From positions 35,348,257 to 35,412,256 of the forward strand of contig NC_045429.1 of assembly GCF_902635505.1 (NCBI RefSeq): DNA of 64,000 nucleotides, given 5' to 3'. The translations under genes and the position numbers were made by a program. Each line of letters starts with the position of its first letter. Within the stretch, counting starts at the first letter, position 1. The notes beneath the pieces are model-generated. The model made no database searches. It saw only the letters and a program-made list of their open reading frames with translations, and had not been told where the DNA came from. The DNA comes from Sarcophilus harrisii (Eukaryota > Chordata > Mammalia > Dasyuromorphia > Dasyuridae). Below, one piece after another: positions 25,801 to 34,149 of the stretch.

Positions 25801-28800
25801 ACAAGAGTAAACCCAAGGAAGAATGCTTGGACCCATTTCCCTTGATCAAAGGTCAAAATGAGGAGAAATGAGAAGAATTGGACAAATGGCATATATAGAC
25901 TTGATAAATAATTGACTCTTCCAAACCTTTTTAATAATTAAAAACATTAGAAGAGGCTGAATTGAGTTGTCAAGCTCTCCCCTTTAGTCAAAATTGTCCA
26001 ATTGTGATGAAAACTTACTTCCTAAGATTATTTTCAAAGAGATCTTTGGCTAGCCATGAGTTCTCCTAGATGATTGACACGTGCACCACATTGAATGATG
26101 GTTCTTTTCCCATCATCTTCTTCTACTTCTTCTTGTATAACAGGGTTGGGAAAGCTGCTGGAGACCTATGTGAGGGCAATCTCCAGTGGTGACGTTCCCT
26201 GCCTGGAGAATGCAGTGATGTCTTTGGCTCAGACTGAGGGCCCAGATGCTGTGCAAAAAGCTGTAAAGTATTATATGGAGCAGATGGCCCTGAAGGTGGA
26301 CTTCCCCACCGAAACTCTCCAGGACCTGCTAAGAGTGCATACAGAGTGTGAGAAGGAAGCTCTCTTAATTTTCACAAGGGATTCTGTCAAAGGTTACCTG
26401 AAAGTTCAAAAGAAACTGATGGTATGTTCTCTCCATCATTTATCCTTCCTCTTACCTCTCTTTTTGGGTTAAACACAGAGATTAGTCAGCTTCTTTTCAA
26501 TTATTTTGACCTTGGAGAACACTACATTTTGGCACCCAGCATGGGGCTGACAGAACCCTGATCTCAGTGGAAAAGTCTCCTCAACCCAGAAATTAGGGTG
26601 AGTACAACAAAGAAACTTTATTAAAGAGCTAAAGTAGAATTTAAGCTGAAATAGGACAGATGTTGAGAAAACAGCCTTCTGTTTCTCTTCAAGGAAAATG
26701 TTTAGAGAGCATTGTGAAGGTTATGAAAAGCCAAGGTTTGATTATAATTTTGGAGCAGATCACTGAACTCTCAGAAACTGTAAAGTACACATCTCCTTGG
26801 TTCTCTATGAAAAAGAATTGGGTCTAAACAAGTGGAAAATAGTAGGAGAGGAACTTTGTCAATTCTACAATACAAATGGACTTGACTCAATTTCCAAAGA
26901 CAGGCTTAATACATATAATTTAATACAACTGGCTTTAGGAAATTATATAAGTGTTAGAAGAAGGAAAAGGAAGAAAGAGCAGGAGGGGGAGGTGCCAACT
27001 AAACTAGGTGAAAGGGATGAAGCATCAAATGAGAATTCCCAGCAGGAGAAATTAGATCATTCCCTAGCCTCTGTCCTTATTATACCAATTGTATTTTAGA
27101 CAAGAGAACACTACATTAGAAGAATGTAGTTCTTTAGAGAAGAGAACACAACACTACTTCCTGTTCAGGCGCCAAAATGTAGTGTTTTTTTCTCTAAAGT
27201 ATAATCATTCTCTGGGAGCAGGTTTCCTGGAGTGCTTATGGAGGCAGCCTTAGTTTCAGTTCAAATCAATAATCATCTCAAATGCAGCCAGGTATTAAAA
27301 TCCAAATCCTTTATTGTCTCCTTCAAAATAGCCTGGTTGGTTCCAATAGCTCTTGTAGCTAGTCCTTTGCCTCTGCCAGCTTCAGCCTCTCCTCCCTCTA
27401 AATCCTTCCTTCTCAATCTCCCAAAAGTCTCTGCTGCTTGTCCTTTTATATGTTCTTTTAGAGGTGTGAACTCAAAGGTTGACTCCTCCTCTGAGAGTGG
27501 GATTGTGGGAGCTATGACTTGTGAATCTCTTCCACTGAACTTGTGAATCTCCCAACTGAATCCTGACTTGTGAATCTCAAATGCTAATGTGTGAACTAAT
27601 GTGTGAACTCTTAAAGATGTGAACTTAAGTACATAAGCTTGGTTTCTATCAATTCCAGTGAGTTATCACCTTGTTTCAAGTTCTGGCCCGCAACAGTTAA
27701 CTTTTGAGGTATCATGTCAGTCATTTTCTGTTATTACTACTGTTAACATCTCACCCTTTTCTCTGCTTGTCTTTCTGTTTCATTGGCAGCAAATCTTAGA
27801 AACCAAGAAGGATGGTTTCATATGTCAAAATGAAGAACTATCGACCGAATACTGTCAAACTCAGCTTGAGCACCTCTCACAGTCCCTGAGAGAAGCCATT
27901 TCTAAAGGCACCTTCTCTGTGCCAGGGGGTTACAATCGTTTCAAGAAAAAAAGAGAAGAAATAATAAACAATTATTATCAAATGCCCAGGAAAGGACTAA
28001 AGGTGGGGAAAGACCAGAAGGTTAGGAATGGTAACATTACAAGGAGGGTTCCATTGTTTGCATTGGGAATTGGAGCAGTGACTGCCTCCTACCAATAACT
28101 TTCAGGAGGAGAAAGTCTAGAGCCTTGGGGATTTTTAGTTCACATCTCAGCTGGAAGTTCCTGAAAGAAATCACTTCCTATTGCCTAGTTCAGGGGTCCT
28201 CAAACGAAGGCCCGGGGCCAGATGTGGCAGCTGAGGACGTTTAATTCCCTCACCCAGAGCTATGAAATTTCTTTATTTAAAGGCCCAGAAAACAAAGTTT
28301 TTGTTTTTACTATAGTCCGGCCCTCCAACAGTCTGAGGGACCGTGAACTGGCCCCCTATTTAAAAAGTTTGAGGACCCCTGGCCTAGAGAATAAGCTATT
28401 TAGGAAGCTGGCCCTTAAGAGGTCTTAAAAGGCCAGGCCTAATGCAGGCTGCCCTGATTGCTCAGGTTCCAGCTTGGAATGAATTGTGATGTCTGCAGCT
28501 GGACCTCCTGTGCCCTGGCTTTTTGTTACTCTGACCTGTGTTTAGTCACTTGAGATCATCAAGTAGCCAAATGTTTTCAGTACTTTTTGAGAAAAAGAAT
28601 ACTCTAGCCTATACAGCAGACACTGCTCTTGCCCCAGAGACTATATCCTTCCCAGGAACTGATGGAGTCTGAGGAAAATTATGTGTCTCTGCTTATTTGC
28701 TTGTCCAGGCAGATGAGGTCCTCCAAAAATTTCTACAGTTATTGTCAGTGATGGAAGATTACATCCTGCAGACAGATCAAGCTCTCAGTGCACAAGAGAA

Positions 28801-31800
28801 GGTCTTGGAAGGTATAAGAAGCTGTGCTGGGTGATGATCTAATCATGCAGGGATTATGATGGGTTTGGGCCTTCCCCAAGGGCTTCTGTGGGTCAGGGAG
28901 ACTCTTGTGAAACATTTAGGATTCCTTCTTTTCTATGTTCTCATGTCCTGCTGTATTTTTAATAGTAACTGTGATCGTGATTGTAAAATGTAGCAGATTA
29001 TAAAATGCTACTCTCCCAGACACTGTCAGCTCTTGTTCTGTGGGTCTAATCAAGAAAAGAGAAATTTTTAAAATTGCCATCCCTATCTCATAATCAGTTT
29101 ACAATCTGAGTTCAGGAGAAAATGCATCTGTCACCCTTCTGCTCAATGATTTTGTGGCAAATGAGAGACAAACAAAAAGGAAACAAAGATCCAAACTTTT
29201 GAGCAAATGGATATATATTAAGCAATGCACGCCAGCTGCCCCCTGCATTGGGATCAGGCCCTTCCTCAGCTTTGGCACTGGATCCAAAAAATAGGGGAGA
29301 AAGACTTCTATACATTAAAATTAAATTTTAAAATTAAAATTAAAAATAATCAAATAATATCAATTAATTAAAAGGAAACTATTTGATATTATGTCATCAG
29401 GTTCCAAATTAGTTAAAAAGAATGCACACTTTTCCATTGAAAATCCCAGAATTCAGAAAACATCCTACTATTTTGTCAATATTTCTCAACAATCAAAGCA
29501 ACATGGAAAAAGTACCTTATTGATCAGGAAGGGATATTTTTAGACCAAAAATATAGGTAGCTTGAGATGCACAGTTGTAAAAAAATTCATGTACCCGAAT
29601 ATTTTAAATACTTTTTAAGAAAAAGAATACGCTAACCTATAGAACAGATACTGCTCCTGCCCCAGAGAGTATATCTATATCTAAATCTATATATGCAACT
29701 ATATAATACAGTAATTATATAATTATAATTATATAGGCAACCCTATAGTACAGTAATTCCAACAACTGAATAAATTTTTCTCACTTTCAGAATTTGGACA
29801 AGATCCATAACAGAAGAGAAATTAAACTGAGTTGGTTACATCACTGGGGCACAGTATCAAGTTAGTGAGGCTCACTCAATTCTTACACTCAAGCCCTTGT
29901 GCTCCTAATTCCCTCAGTTTCCTTGACTAAAAGTCATAAAAATGACTTGCTATTACCTCTAAAATCAGACATGAACTCCTCTATTTATCATATAAAGTTC
30001 AACACAAATTGACCCTTTGCTATCTGTTGTCTTATAATTTGTTCTTCCCTTTGCCTGCTGTTTTAGCACCACTTTCCTCCTATTCTTGCAGTACCCAGAC
30101 ACACCAAGCCATCTCTGTTCTCCAGGCCTTTCCACTAGCCATTAATGATCGGAAAAACATTGCCCCTTACCTAATCTTAACTCCCTGAGTTAAATCAATT
30201 AAATTCTACTTCCTTCAAAAGGCCTTTCCTCATCCCTTCAGCTGTTAATGTGATTTCCACTTCCCCCATTCATCTTGCCTCCTCATTATTATATTTCTTG
30301 AATCGACATAATGATTTCAATGTAGGCTCTACCATTAGATTGTCAGCATTTCCAGGAAAAAATTGTTTTTACTTTTTTTTGTCTCTCAAGTGGTTAGCAC
30401 AGGACCTAGGAAGCACTCATTAACAGATTGTTCACTAACTGACAGGAGATGAATACTTATTTTACTTATTTAATCTCAAGCTTTCTATTCCCTCCAAAAG
30501 TTGAACAGATCAAAAGAGAAGCAGCTGAGAAAGAAAAGAAGTTGCTGAAACAGCAACAAGTTGAAATGCAGCAAAAGATGGAAGCTCAGCAGAGAAGTTA
30601 TGAAGAAATCGGGAACCAATTGACAAGGAAGATGGTGGAATATAGATACAAGATCCTGGAAGAACAGAAAATGATTCTGAACTCTAAACTGAAGGTACAG
30701 GGAGACAGGGATCAGTGGTATTCTTGGGATGTAACACTACTACCATGGTAGGAAAGAGATGGGCTGACAAACAGGAAAGACAAATTTGTCTTCATGTGAC
30801 TCAGCATGGTGAAGAGCAAGGAGCCAGGACTTTTTATCAGAAGTTCTAGGCTTGAGCCCTTTTCTCCTTCCTATCCTCAGTTTCCTCACCTGTAATATAG
30901 GGTCACTAACATCTACCTCACTGAATGCAAACTGTTCCTGTTTTGTGTCCAGTGAGTTTTGTGTCACTCAAAGGGCATCTCCAACTCTCCCAATGAGCTG
31001 CCCAGGCAAGTCTTTATGAAGCTCAAATCATTCTTCAAGTCTTCACTCCCTGAAAGTCAAAAGTTCCAAAGCCCCCACCAAAGTCTGTGCTTTTCTAGTC
31101 ACCCAGAAGACACAATTAGTTCAAAGCTGAGACCTAATTCCCAGAAGCTTTTTTGCTGCATCCCTTTTCTACAAGGCTGACAACTCAGCACACAACCATC
31201 TCTTTAGAAAACATCCCTCAGTGGTTTTCTCCCATGCAACATCCATGAATTCCTCTGAGTCTTAATTGGAAAGGGCTTTACCCCCAAAAGGAGATTCTGA
31301 AACCCAGGAACCAAAGTCTCTGGACCAAAGATCCAGGGCCATCCCAACTACTTTGGCATTCAGCTTTAAAACTATTTTTGAATTTTATGAGTAATCACCC
31401 TCATCACACCTATCAGGATCTATTTTTTCTTGAAGGCAGAAAATCCTGTCAACTTTCCTTGCTAAAGTTGTCTCAGTCAGCATCTCTTATGCAAATTGTA
31501 GAGTACTAAGTTCAGGTCCCTCTGCCACCCTTGTGTGGCAATCCCATAATCTTTTGCTCTTTTCTAAGAATGAATGTGCCAGCCCTATGCCCTCAGTGAT
31601 GGAGATGACTAGTGACATTTCTTCTACCAGTACAATCAGCACCACCTTGCAGGAAATGGCTGAGAGTACAGAAAGTGACATGAACCTTTCAGGTCCTGTG
31701 ATTAGGACTTCTAACCCCATAGCAGAGAAAAGAAACTCTCCATGCTAAGGACCATGACCCGGGCAAGTTACCTTCACAGCCCCCTGAGGTTTGGGGCTGC

Positions 31801-32814
31801 TAGGATGAAGCCAAGTATCCCAGAATGGGTCGATTGTAACCTTCTCCCTGAGCCCCAAACTGCTGGGTCATGGAACAAAAACATATCCAGTGACTGATCA
31901 GGTTCCCTTAGGACCATTATCAATAAGGCCCTACCTAAAGTGCCATGGAATAGAGCAGGCCCTGCCTAAATTCATGGAAACTGGCCAGAGGTAGCCCAGG
32001 CTAGTAAGAGAGGTTCGATGTCCATCCACATTACTTTCCCTGTTTAGCAAAGGGTCAAACCCTTTTGAAGTTGACTTGAGCCCATCCTGAGTCACTCTCT
32101 GGGTAGTATTTTTTGCCTCTTTTTTTCTAACATCTGGGCCACTTGACTAGAAATTGAGAATAATGCTGAAGATGAGAGCTAGCATTTAAATATCAAGGTA
32201 AGGCATACAAAGTAAACATTAGCTCACCATAAGTTGGGCAGCTGGGGCTATTATAGATTGGGGAACATAATTCCAGTCACAGCTAGTAAGAGTCAGAGAC
32301 AGGATTCAAATTCAGGTCATCCTTACTTTAAGTCAGCACTGTACCATTGAGCTCCTCCCTACTCTTTAGGAACATGATTCTAACTCAAATGGCCTGGTGC
32401 TCAGCTGCTACAGACCTGAGCACTGGCCCTGAGGTCCAGCTTTTTGTCTCTGGTAGTTGAGAAGTACTGAGTCATTGAAGTGACATCCTAAATTTCTGAA
32501 TGGCTTTTCCCACTGCCCCAGAGCATCCATTGAGGAAAAATCCTCACTGCATTTTCCCCTTCCCCTAACCTCCTTAAATCTCACACCTTATCTAGCAGAA
32601 ATAGATAAGGTGACTGGTTCTTGATAGAATGGGGATGACCAGAAGTGTAATGCTGATATGTTGGTGTCTTGTCTTGTCTTAGGAACAAAAGAAGGTGATG
32701 GAGGAAGGCTGTCAAATGAAAGCTGCAGAGATGAACCAAACAATTGAAGGCCTACAAGCACAGATTAAGTATATTGAGAATGTGTTCCAGGAAAACCAGC
32801 TGGCAAGTAATTAA
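14249..32814 (+). CDS. GBP: guanylate-binding protein, copy A (complete, 10 coding exons)
   Basis: An interferon-inducible dynamin-superfamily GTPase that in mammals assembles on pathogens and their vacuoles. Coding segments are 14249-14438, 18447-18574, 18686-18795, 21378-21574, 23559-23804, 26144-26421, 27790-28002, 28709-28811, 30501-30694 and 32683-32814. They sum to 1791 nt and translate without interruption to 596 residues, close to the ~590 of human GBP1. Every junction is GT-AG and in phase. The G domain has GLRRTGKS (45-52), T75, DTEG (97-100) and TVRD (179-182). The helical domain follows from about residue 300 and ends in a Lys/Glu/Gln-rich coiled coil. There is no CaaX box; the end is LASN. 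Exon-end polyadenylation is uncertain (AATAAA at 33570 and 34234). The GBP subtype is not assignable; the GBP4/6/7 group is likeliest from copy B's tail. Confidence 0.94.
14930..16660 (+). other. C-depleted tract in gene A intron 2
   Basis: Against the paralogous 47160-50100, this stretch aligns base for base but with most + strand C replaced by T in every context, while G is kept. For example, 16081-16140 holds only two C. A 20-base T run near 15811 replaces a mixed CT run. It contains no exon. It may be real one-strand deamination or a consensus artefact. Confidence 0.75.
16930..17160 (+). repeat. MIR-type SINE (gene A intron 2)
   Basis: Has the MIR-like layout, with GGCAAGTCACCTTTTCCTCA in the middle and AAATGAGAAGTTATTTTGAA followed by GAGCTTAGCACAGTGCC. 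Its counterpart lies near 50450-50670. Confidence 0.6.
17216..17259 (+). promoter_or_regulatory. AP-1 / ISRE / GAS cluster in gene A intron 2
   Basis: Three textbook sites fall within 44 bp: TGACTCA (AP-1 or BATF, 17216-17222), GAAACTGAAACT (ISRE, 17227-17238) and TTCTAGGAA (GAS, 17251-17259). Spacing of the first two resembles AP-1/IRF composite elements. It lies 1.2 kb upstream of exon 3. In unit B only the GAS-like bases remain readable, within a corrupted tract. It is a candidate intronic interferon-response enhancer or alternative promoter. Confidence 0.6.
17750..17880 (+). repeat. MIR-type SINE fragment
   Basis: Old fragment with the MIR pattern AAGCAGGAAGACCTGAGTGT, then GCTTCCTGGCTGTGCCACC and CAGTCTCAGTTTGCACC. 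Confidence 0.5.
17885..18290 (+). mobile_element. L1 3' end fragment (gene A intron 2)
   Basis: Resembles the 3' UTR of an older marsupial L1 subfamily (CACATCCAGAGAGAGAACTA, later ATATATCAGATTGCTTGCT and GGGGAGG). It ends in an A-rich region just before exon 3. The counterpart near 51330-51600 sits in the corrupted tract, so the insertion is older than the duplication. Confidence 0.6.
18447..18574 (+). CDS. GBP: gene A exon 3 (switch I and DTEG)
   Basis: 128 nt, residues 64-106, acceptor CTTGCAG and donor AAG/GTAAAA. It carries the switch I threonine T75 (TVQSETKG), the IWMWCVPHP strand conserved across GBPs, and [10 protein letters not shown] with D97 and E99. Confidence 0.95.
18686..18795 (+). 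CDS. GBP: gene A exon 4
   Basis: 110 nt, residues 107-142, reading GDPKNDSW and then [11 protein letters not shown], as in other GBPs. It ends in phase 2 with donor CA/GTATCC, weaker than the other donors. The next exon completes the glutamine codon exactly. Confidence 0.93.
19080..20640 (+). mobile_element. LINE-2 (L2) fossil in gene A intron 4
   Basis: Pyrimidine-rich old LINE on the + strand. A readable stretch at 19793-19895 encodes a YTDD box (the reverse transcriptase catalytic motif) followed by [11 protein letters not shown] and CLLDIS, matching the L2 pattern YADD...SSPDLS.ELQ...CLLDIS. The downstream part follows the L2 3' region. Many breaks. Its counterpart near 52280-53600 is corrupted. 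Confidence 0.8.
20805..21075 (+). repeat. CORE-SINE (therian/marsupial type)
   Basis: Contains TTCAATCATGTCCAACTATC, GATGGGGTTTTTTGGGCAGA, ATTTCCCATTTCCTTCTTCA and GATTTGAACTCAGGAAGATG, the familiar body of marsupial CORE-SINEs, and ends in TAGTAAATGCTTCTTGACTG. Confidence 0.75.
21378..21574 (+). CDS. GBP: gene A exon 5 (TVRD guanine-specificity motif)
   Basis: 197 nt, residues 143-208, acceptor CCTCAG, phase 1 end at A/GTAAGT. It encodes [12 protein letters not shown], where TVRD is the GBP form of the G4 guanine-recognition motif, and the conserved [12 protein letters not shown] segment. It is six bases longer than exon 5 of copy B, and the spacing to CIRKFFP equals that of human GBP1. Confidence 0.95.
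21584..22084 (-). mobile_element. solo LTR in gene A intron 5 (antisense)
   Basis: Read on the minus strand it begins TGTTAGGGTC, has AATAAA about midway, and ends ATTCCACA, about 501 bp. Flanks GTCAG (21579-21583) and ATTAG (22085-22089) look like an aged 5-bp duplication. It starts only ten bases into the intron, leaving the exon 5 donor intact. Copy B has an empty site after 54460. Confidence 0.75.
22590..22740 (+). repeat. MIR-type SINE (gene A intron 5)
   Basis: Has TTTCAGCTCTGGCCTCTTAC and CCTCAGTTGCCTCATCTTTA, the usual MIR body. Counterpart near 54980-55130. Confidence 0.65.
22755..22847 (+). repeat. SINE fragment with A tail
   Basis: CTTCCTAACTGTGTGAGCCT, then CACTTAACCCCAGTTGCCTC and a run of about 30 A (22818-22847). 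It is the tail half of a marsupial tRNA-type SINE. At 55138-55230 the same element has an AAAAG-type tail. Confidence 0.65.
22850..23558 (+). other. gene A intron 5, remainder
   Basis: Unique-looking intron sequence matching 55235-55942. I see no exon or repeat end in it. Confidence 0.5.
23559..23804 (+). CDS. GBP: gene A exon 6
   Basis: 246 nt, residues 209-290. It encodes [17 protein letters not shown] and ends with [15 protein letters not shown], both strongly conserved GBP stretches at the end of the G domain. Donor C/GTAAGT. It differs from copy B exon 6 at roughly 41 of 246 bases, yet the next ~145 intron bases differ at about four. Confidence 0.95.
23805..24699 (+). other. gene A intron 6, left part
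   Basis: No exon or repeat recognised. It matches 56189-57526 apart from the LTR inserted in that copy. Confidence 0.5.
24714..25604 (-). mobile_element. 5'-truncated L1 in gene A intron 6 (antisense)
   Basis: About 890 bp in reverse: a T-rich tail, the G-rich 3' UTR (as C-run CCCCCCCACCCCCTCCCCC near 24815), then the ORF2 C-terminus readable at 25131-25445 and 25355-25552 in two frames. A 14-bp duplication TGAAATGCAAAATT (24700-24713, 25605-25618) flanks it. Copy B has the empty site at about 57528, so insertion is younger than the duplication. Confidence 0.93.
25619..26143 (+). other. gene A intron 6, right part
   Basis: Matches 57540-58063. No coding or repeat signal recognised other than the pyrimidine tract before exon 7. 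Confidence 0.5.
26144..26421 (+). CDS. GBP: gene A exon 7 (start of helical domain)
   Basis: 278 nt, residues 291-383. It encodes [20 protein letters not shown] and then PTETLQDLL, the hallmark junction of G domain and first helices. Phase 0 end. It is one codon shorter than copy B (281 nt), in a variable part near residues 370-378. Confidence 0.94.
26516..27695. mobile_element. compound retroviral fossil (two ERV pieces in opposite orientation)
   Basis: Left piece, + strand, about 26516-27110: a lysine-tRNA-like primer site (TGGCACCCAGCATGGGG, near 26530) and a gag matrix-like stretch resembling betaretroviruses near 26797-27099. Right piece, minus strand: an LTR at 27178-27695 (about 518 bp, TGTTGCGGG...CACTACA) with a primer-site-like TGGCGCC beside it. 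Both are broken and most internal parts are missing. The compound replaces about 590 bp that copy B retains at 58438-59030. Confidence 0.7.
27790..28002 (+). CDS. GBP: gene A exon 8
   Basis: 213 nt, exactly 71 codons in phase 0 at both ends, residues 384-454. It encodes the helical domain segment with [14 protein letters not shown], equivalent to the KPGGY motif of other GBPs, and MPRKGLK before the donor AAG/GTGGGG. Confidence 0.95.
28191..28381. mobile_element. short non-autonomous hAT-type DNA transposon
   Basis: 191 bp with perfect 15-bp terminal inverted repeats CAGGGGTCCTCAAAC / GTTTGAGGACCCCTG. Flanks GCCTAGTT (28183-28190) and GCCTAGAG (28382-28389) fit an aged 8-bp duplication, the size hAT elements make. 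It has no transposase. Copy B shows the empty site GCCTAGAG near 59521. Confidence 0.88.
28709..28811 (+). CDS. GBP: gene A exon 9
   Basis: 103 nt, residues 455-488 plus one base. It reads [10 protein letters not shown] and then [16 protein letters not shown], matching the ILQTDQTLTEKEKEIE stretch of human GBP1. Acceptor TGTCCAG, donor G/GTATAA. Confidence 0.94.
28812..29895 (+). other. gene A intron 9, part absent from copy B
   Basis: About 1.06 kb that copy B lacks: its intron jumps from the donor region straight to the L2-like part. It holds an AT-rich stretch (29310-29370) and, near 29602-29675, a second version of sequence found in intron 8 at 28577-28650. No exon is seen. Confidence 0.55.
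29900..30430 (+). mobile_element. L2 3' end fragment (gene A intron 9)
   Basis: Follows the L2 3' pattern, with CACACCAAGCCATCTCTGTT, CTTTGCCTGC and CTTCAAAAGGCCTTTCCTCA. The matching piece in copy B is about 59970-60495, so it predates the duplication. Confidence 0.6.
30501..30694 (+). CDS. GBP: gene A exon 10 (coiled coil)
   Basis: 194 nt, residues 489-553. It is rich in Lys, Glu and Gln ([19 protein letters not shown]), forming the long C-terminal helices of GBPs. The acceptor is the AAAAG just before 30501; using it gives VEQIKREA, matching VERVKAES of human GBP1, so the upstream open sequence from 30449 is intron. Confidence 0.93.
31751..31873. repeat. imperfect inverted repeat in gene A intron 10
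   Basis: Nested arms: CCATGACCCGG pairs with CTGGGTCATGG, and GTTTGGGGCT (near 31789) with AGCCCCAAAC (31851-31860). The same structure at 61827-61949 is more complete at its centre (ATAATCGAC / GTCGATTAT). It may be a small DNA transposon relic or a stable RNA hairpin. Confidence 0.6.
32240..32370 (+). repeat. SINE fragment (gene A intron 10)
   Basis: Contains CAGCTAGTAAGAGTCAGAGA followed by CAGGATTCAAATTCAGGTCA, the central part of MIR/CORE-SINEs. Counterpart near 62310-62440. Confidence 0.5.
32683..32814 (+). CDS. GBP: gene A exon 11 (terminal, short tail)
   Basis: 132 nt with stop TAA at 32812, residues 554-596. It starts [17 protein letters not shown], like EQEQLLKEGFQKE of human GBP1. 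It ends QENQLASN with no CaaX box. Compared with copy B, a stretch encoding a hydrophobic tail is missing, although the sequence resumes with CAAATAGGTTTCA on the other side. Confidence 0.93.
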   Translation, partial: EQKKVMEEGCQMKAAEMNQTIEGLQAQIKYIENVFQENQLASN

Positions 32815-33039
32815 AGTCAATACTCAAGCCTTTATTCAAATAGGTTTCAATTTCCCAAAAGAAAATTATCGAATAATGCTGTTTCACCTAAAAAAATATG
32901 GAGTTAAGATCTCCTTGTGTATGAATTTGAGGTTTTTGGAGAATCTTCCTGCTCCTTCATACTTGTGCGTGGTCCTTAACATACAGGCTATGTGGCATAT
33001 TTTGGAGAGAACAATGCCTCATTATCCCTAACAAGGCCA

Positions 33040-33235
33040 TACTTAAAGTCAGGAGGACCTGAATTCAAATCTGGAATTAGCCAAGTATAGGCCTACTTCT
33101 AGGACCCAAAGAAAGTCACTGAAACGGTGTTTTTGATTTCTCATCATAAAATGGGGGTAATGATATATTCACACATTTTTGTGAGGATAAAGAGAAAAGT
33201 TATTTTGAAACCTTAATATACTATAAAAATGCTAA
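33040..33235 (+). repeat. MIR/CORE-type SINE downstream of gene A
   Basis: GTCAGGAGGACCTGAATTCA, then TTCTCATCATAAAATGGGGG and TGTGAGGATAAAGAG, the MIR-like order. Counterpart near 63185-63370. Confidence 0.65.
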
Positions 33236-33974
33236 TATTATGAAATGCTTTACTTTAGAGATCTGTCCAAACTGACACTGAAGAAGTGACTTATACCAAG
33301 AACTTTTGATTGCAAATATGTTCTGACCACTACAGAGGTCAACTCTCAACTCTCTTGACTCCTCTTTAGAGAAAACACATAGATTTGTTCCTGTGATACT
33401 TAAAATTGTTAAAAGTCCAAGTGGAGTACTTCCTGATTTCAAAACCGACATTTATACTTTGAAGTTATCAATAGAAAGTGTTTGGGGTTATAAAATGGGG
33501 TAGATTGATAATTAATACCTTGCATGTTTAGCTTTATATTCACTTATCGGCTGTCAGTTATCTTAATAGAATAAAAAGTAACTCTGTGTCTTATTGGAAG
33601 AATATAGACCCAGTGAAAATCTGTGTGTAACCAAAGTATGGGGTAGTCCCAGGGATATTCCTGTGTTAGTGAACCTAAGAAGTATAACTCTAATCATTAT
33701 AAAGTATATAACCTTATCAATCATCTTTATAATAAAATGTAGTGAGCTCCTGAGCTTATGATGGAAAAGGGTCCCGTATGAGCCAAAATCCTGCTTCATT
33801 AATCTGCACACTAAGTATACTATAACTAATAAGATTGCAATTTATATAAATCAAGAGAACTATAAATAATTGTGAATCTTGTATATCTGGGTCTCAGACC
33901 ATTCTGGGCAGACTCTAGACTCTACCTTTGGTGCTCTTAAAGGCTGGTTTCTTTGCCCAGAAAGATTTCTCAGT

Positions 33975-34145
33975 TTTTTTCTTACAATTTGTATTCACAA
34001 AGTCAGAGCTCAAATGACAACCCTGATATTTCCTTCCTATGTGACTGATCTTGGATAAATCCCTTACTTTCCCCAGGCTAAGTTTCTCCTCTATAAAATA
34101 AGCAGGCTGAGCTAGATGGGCTCTTTGACCCTTCCAGCTCAAAAA
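33975..34145 (+). repeat. MIR SINE between the genes
   Basis: CCTATGTGACTGATCTTGGA, then CTCTATAAAATAAGCAGGCT and GACCCTTCCAGCTC, typical of MIR. It lies past the last base shared with unit B in this window. Confidence 0.65.
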
Positions 34146-34149
34146 CTTA

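Noticed and set aside
27658-28098. 146-residue open frame including exon 8 of gene A
   Set aside because: Only 27790-28002 is coding. The donor AAG/GTGGGG ends the exon and the exon length matches other GBPs.
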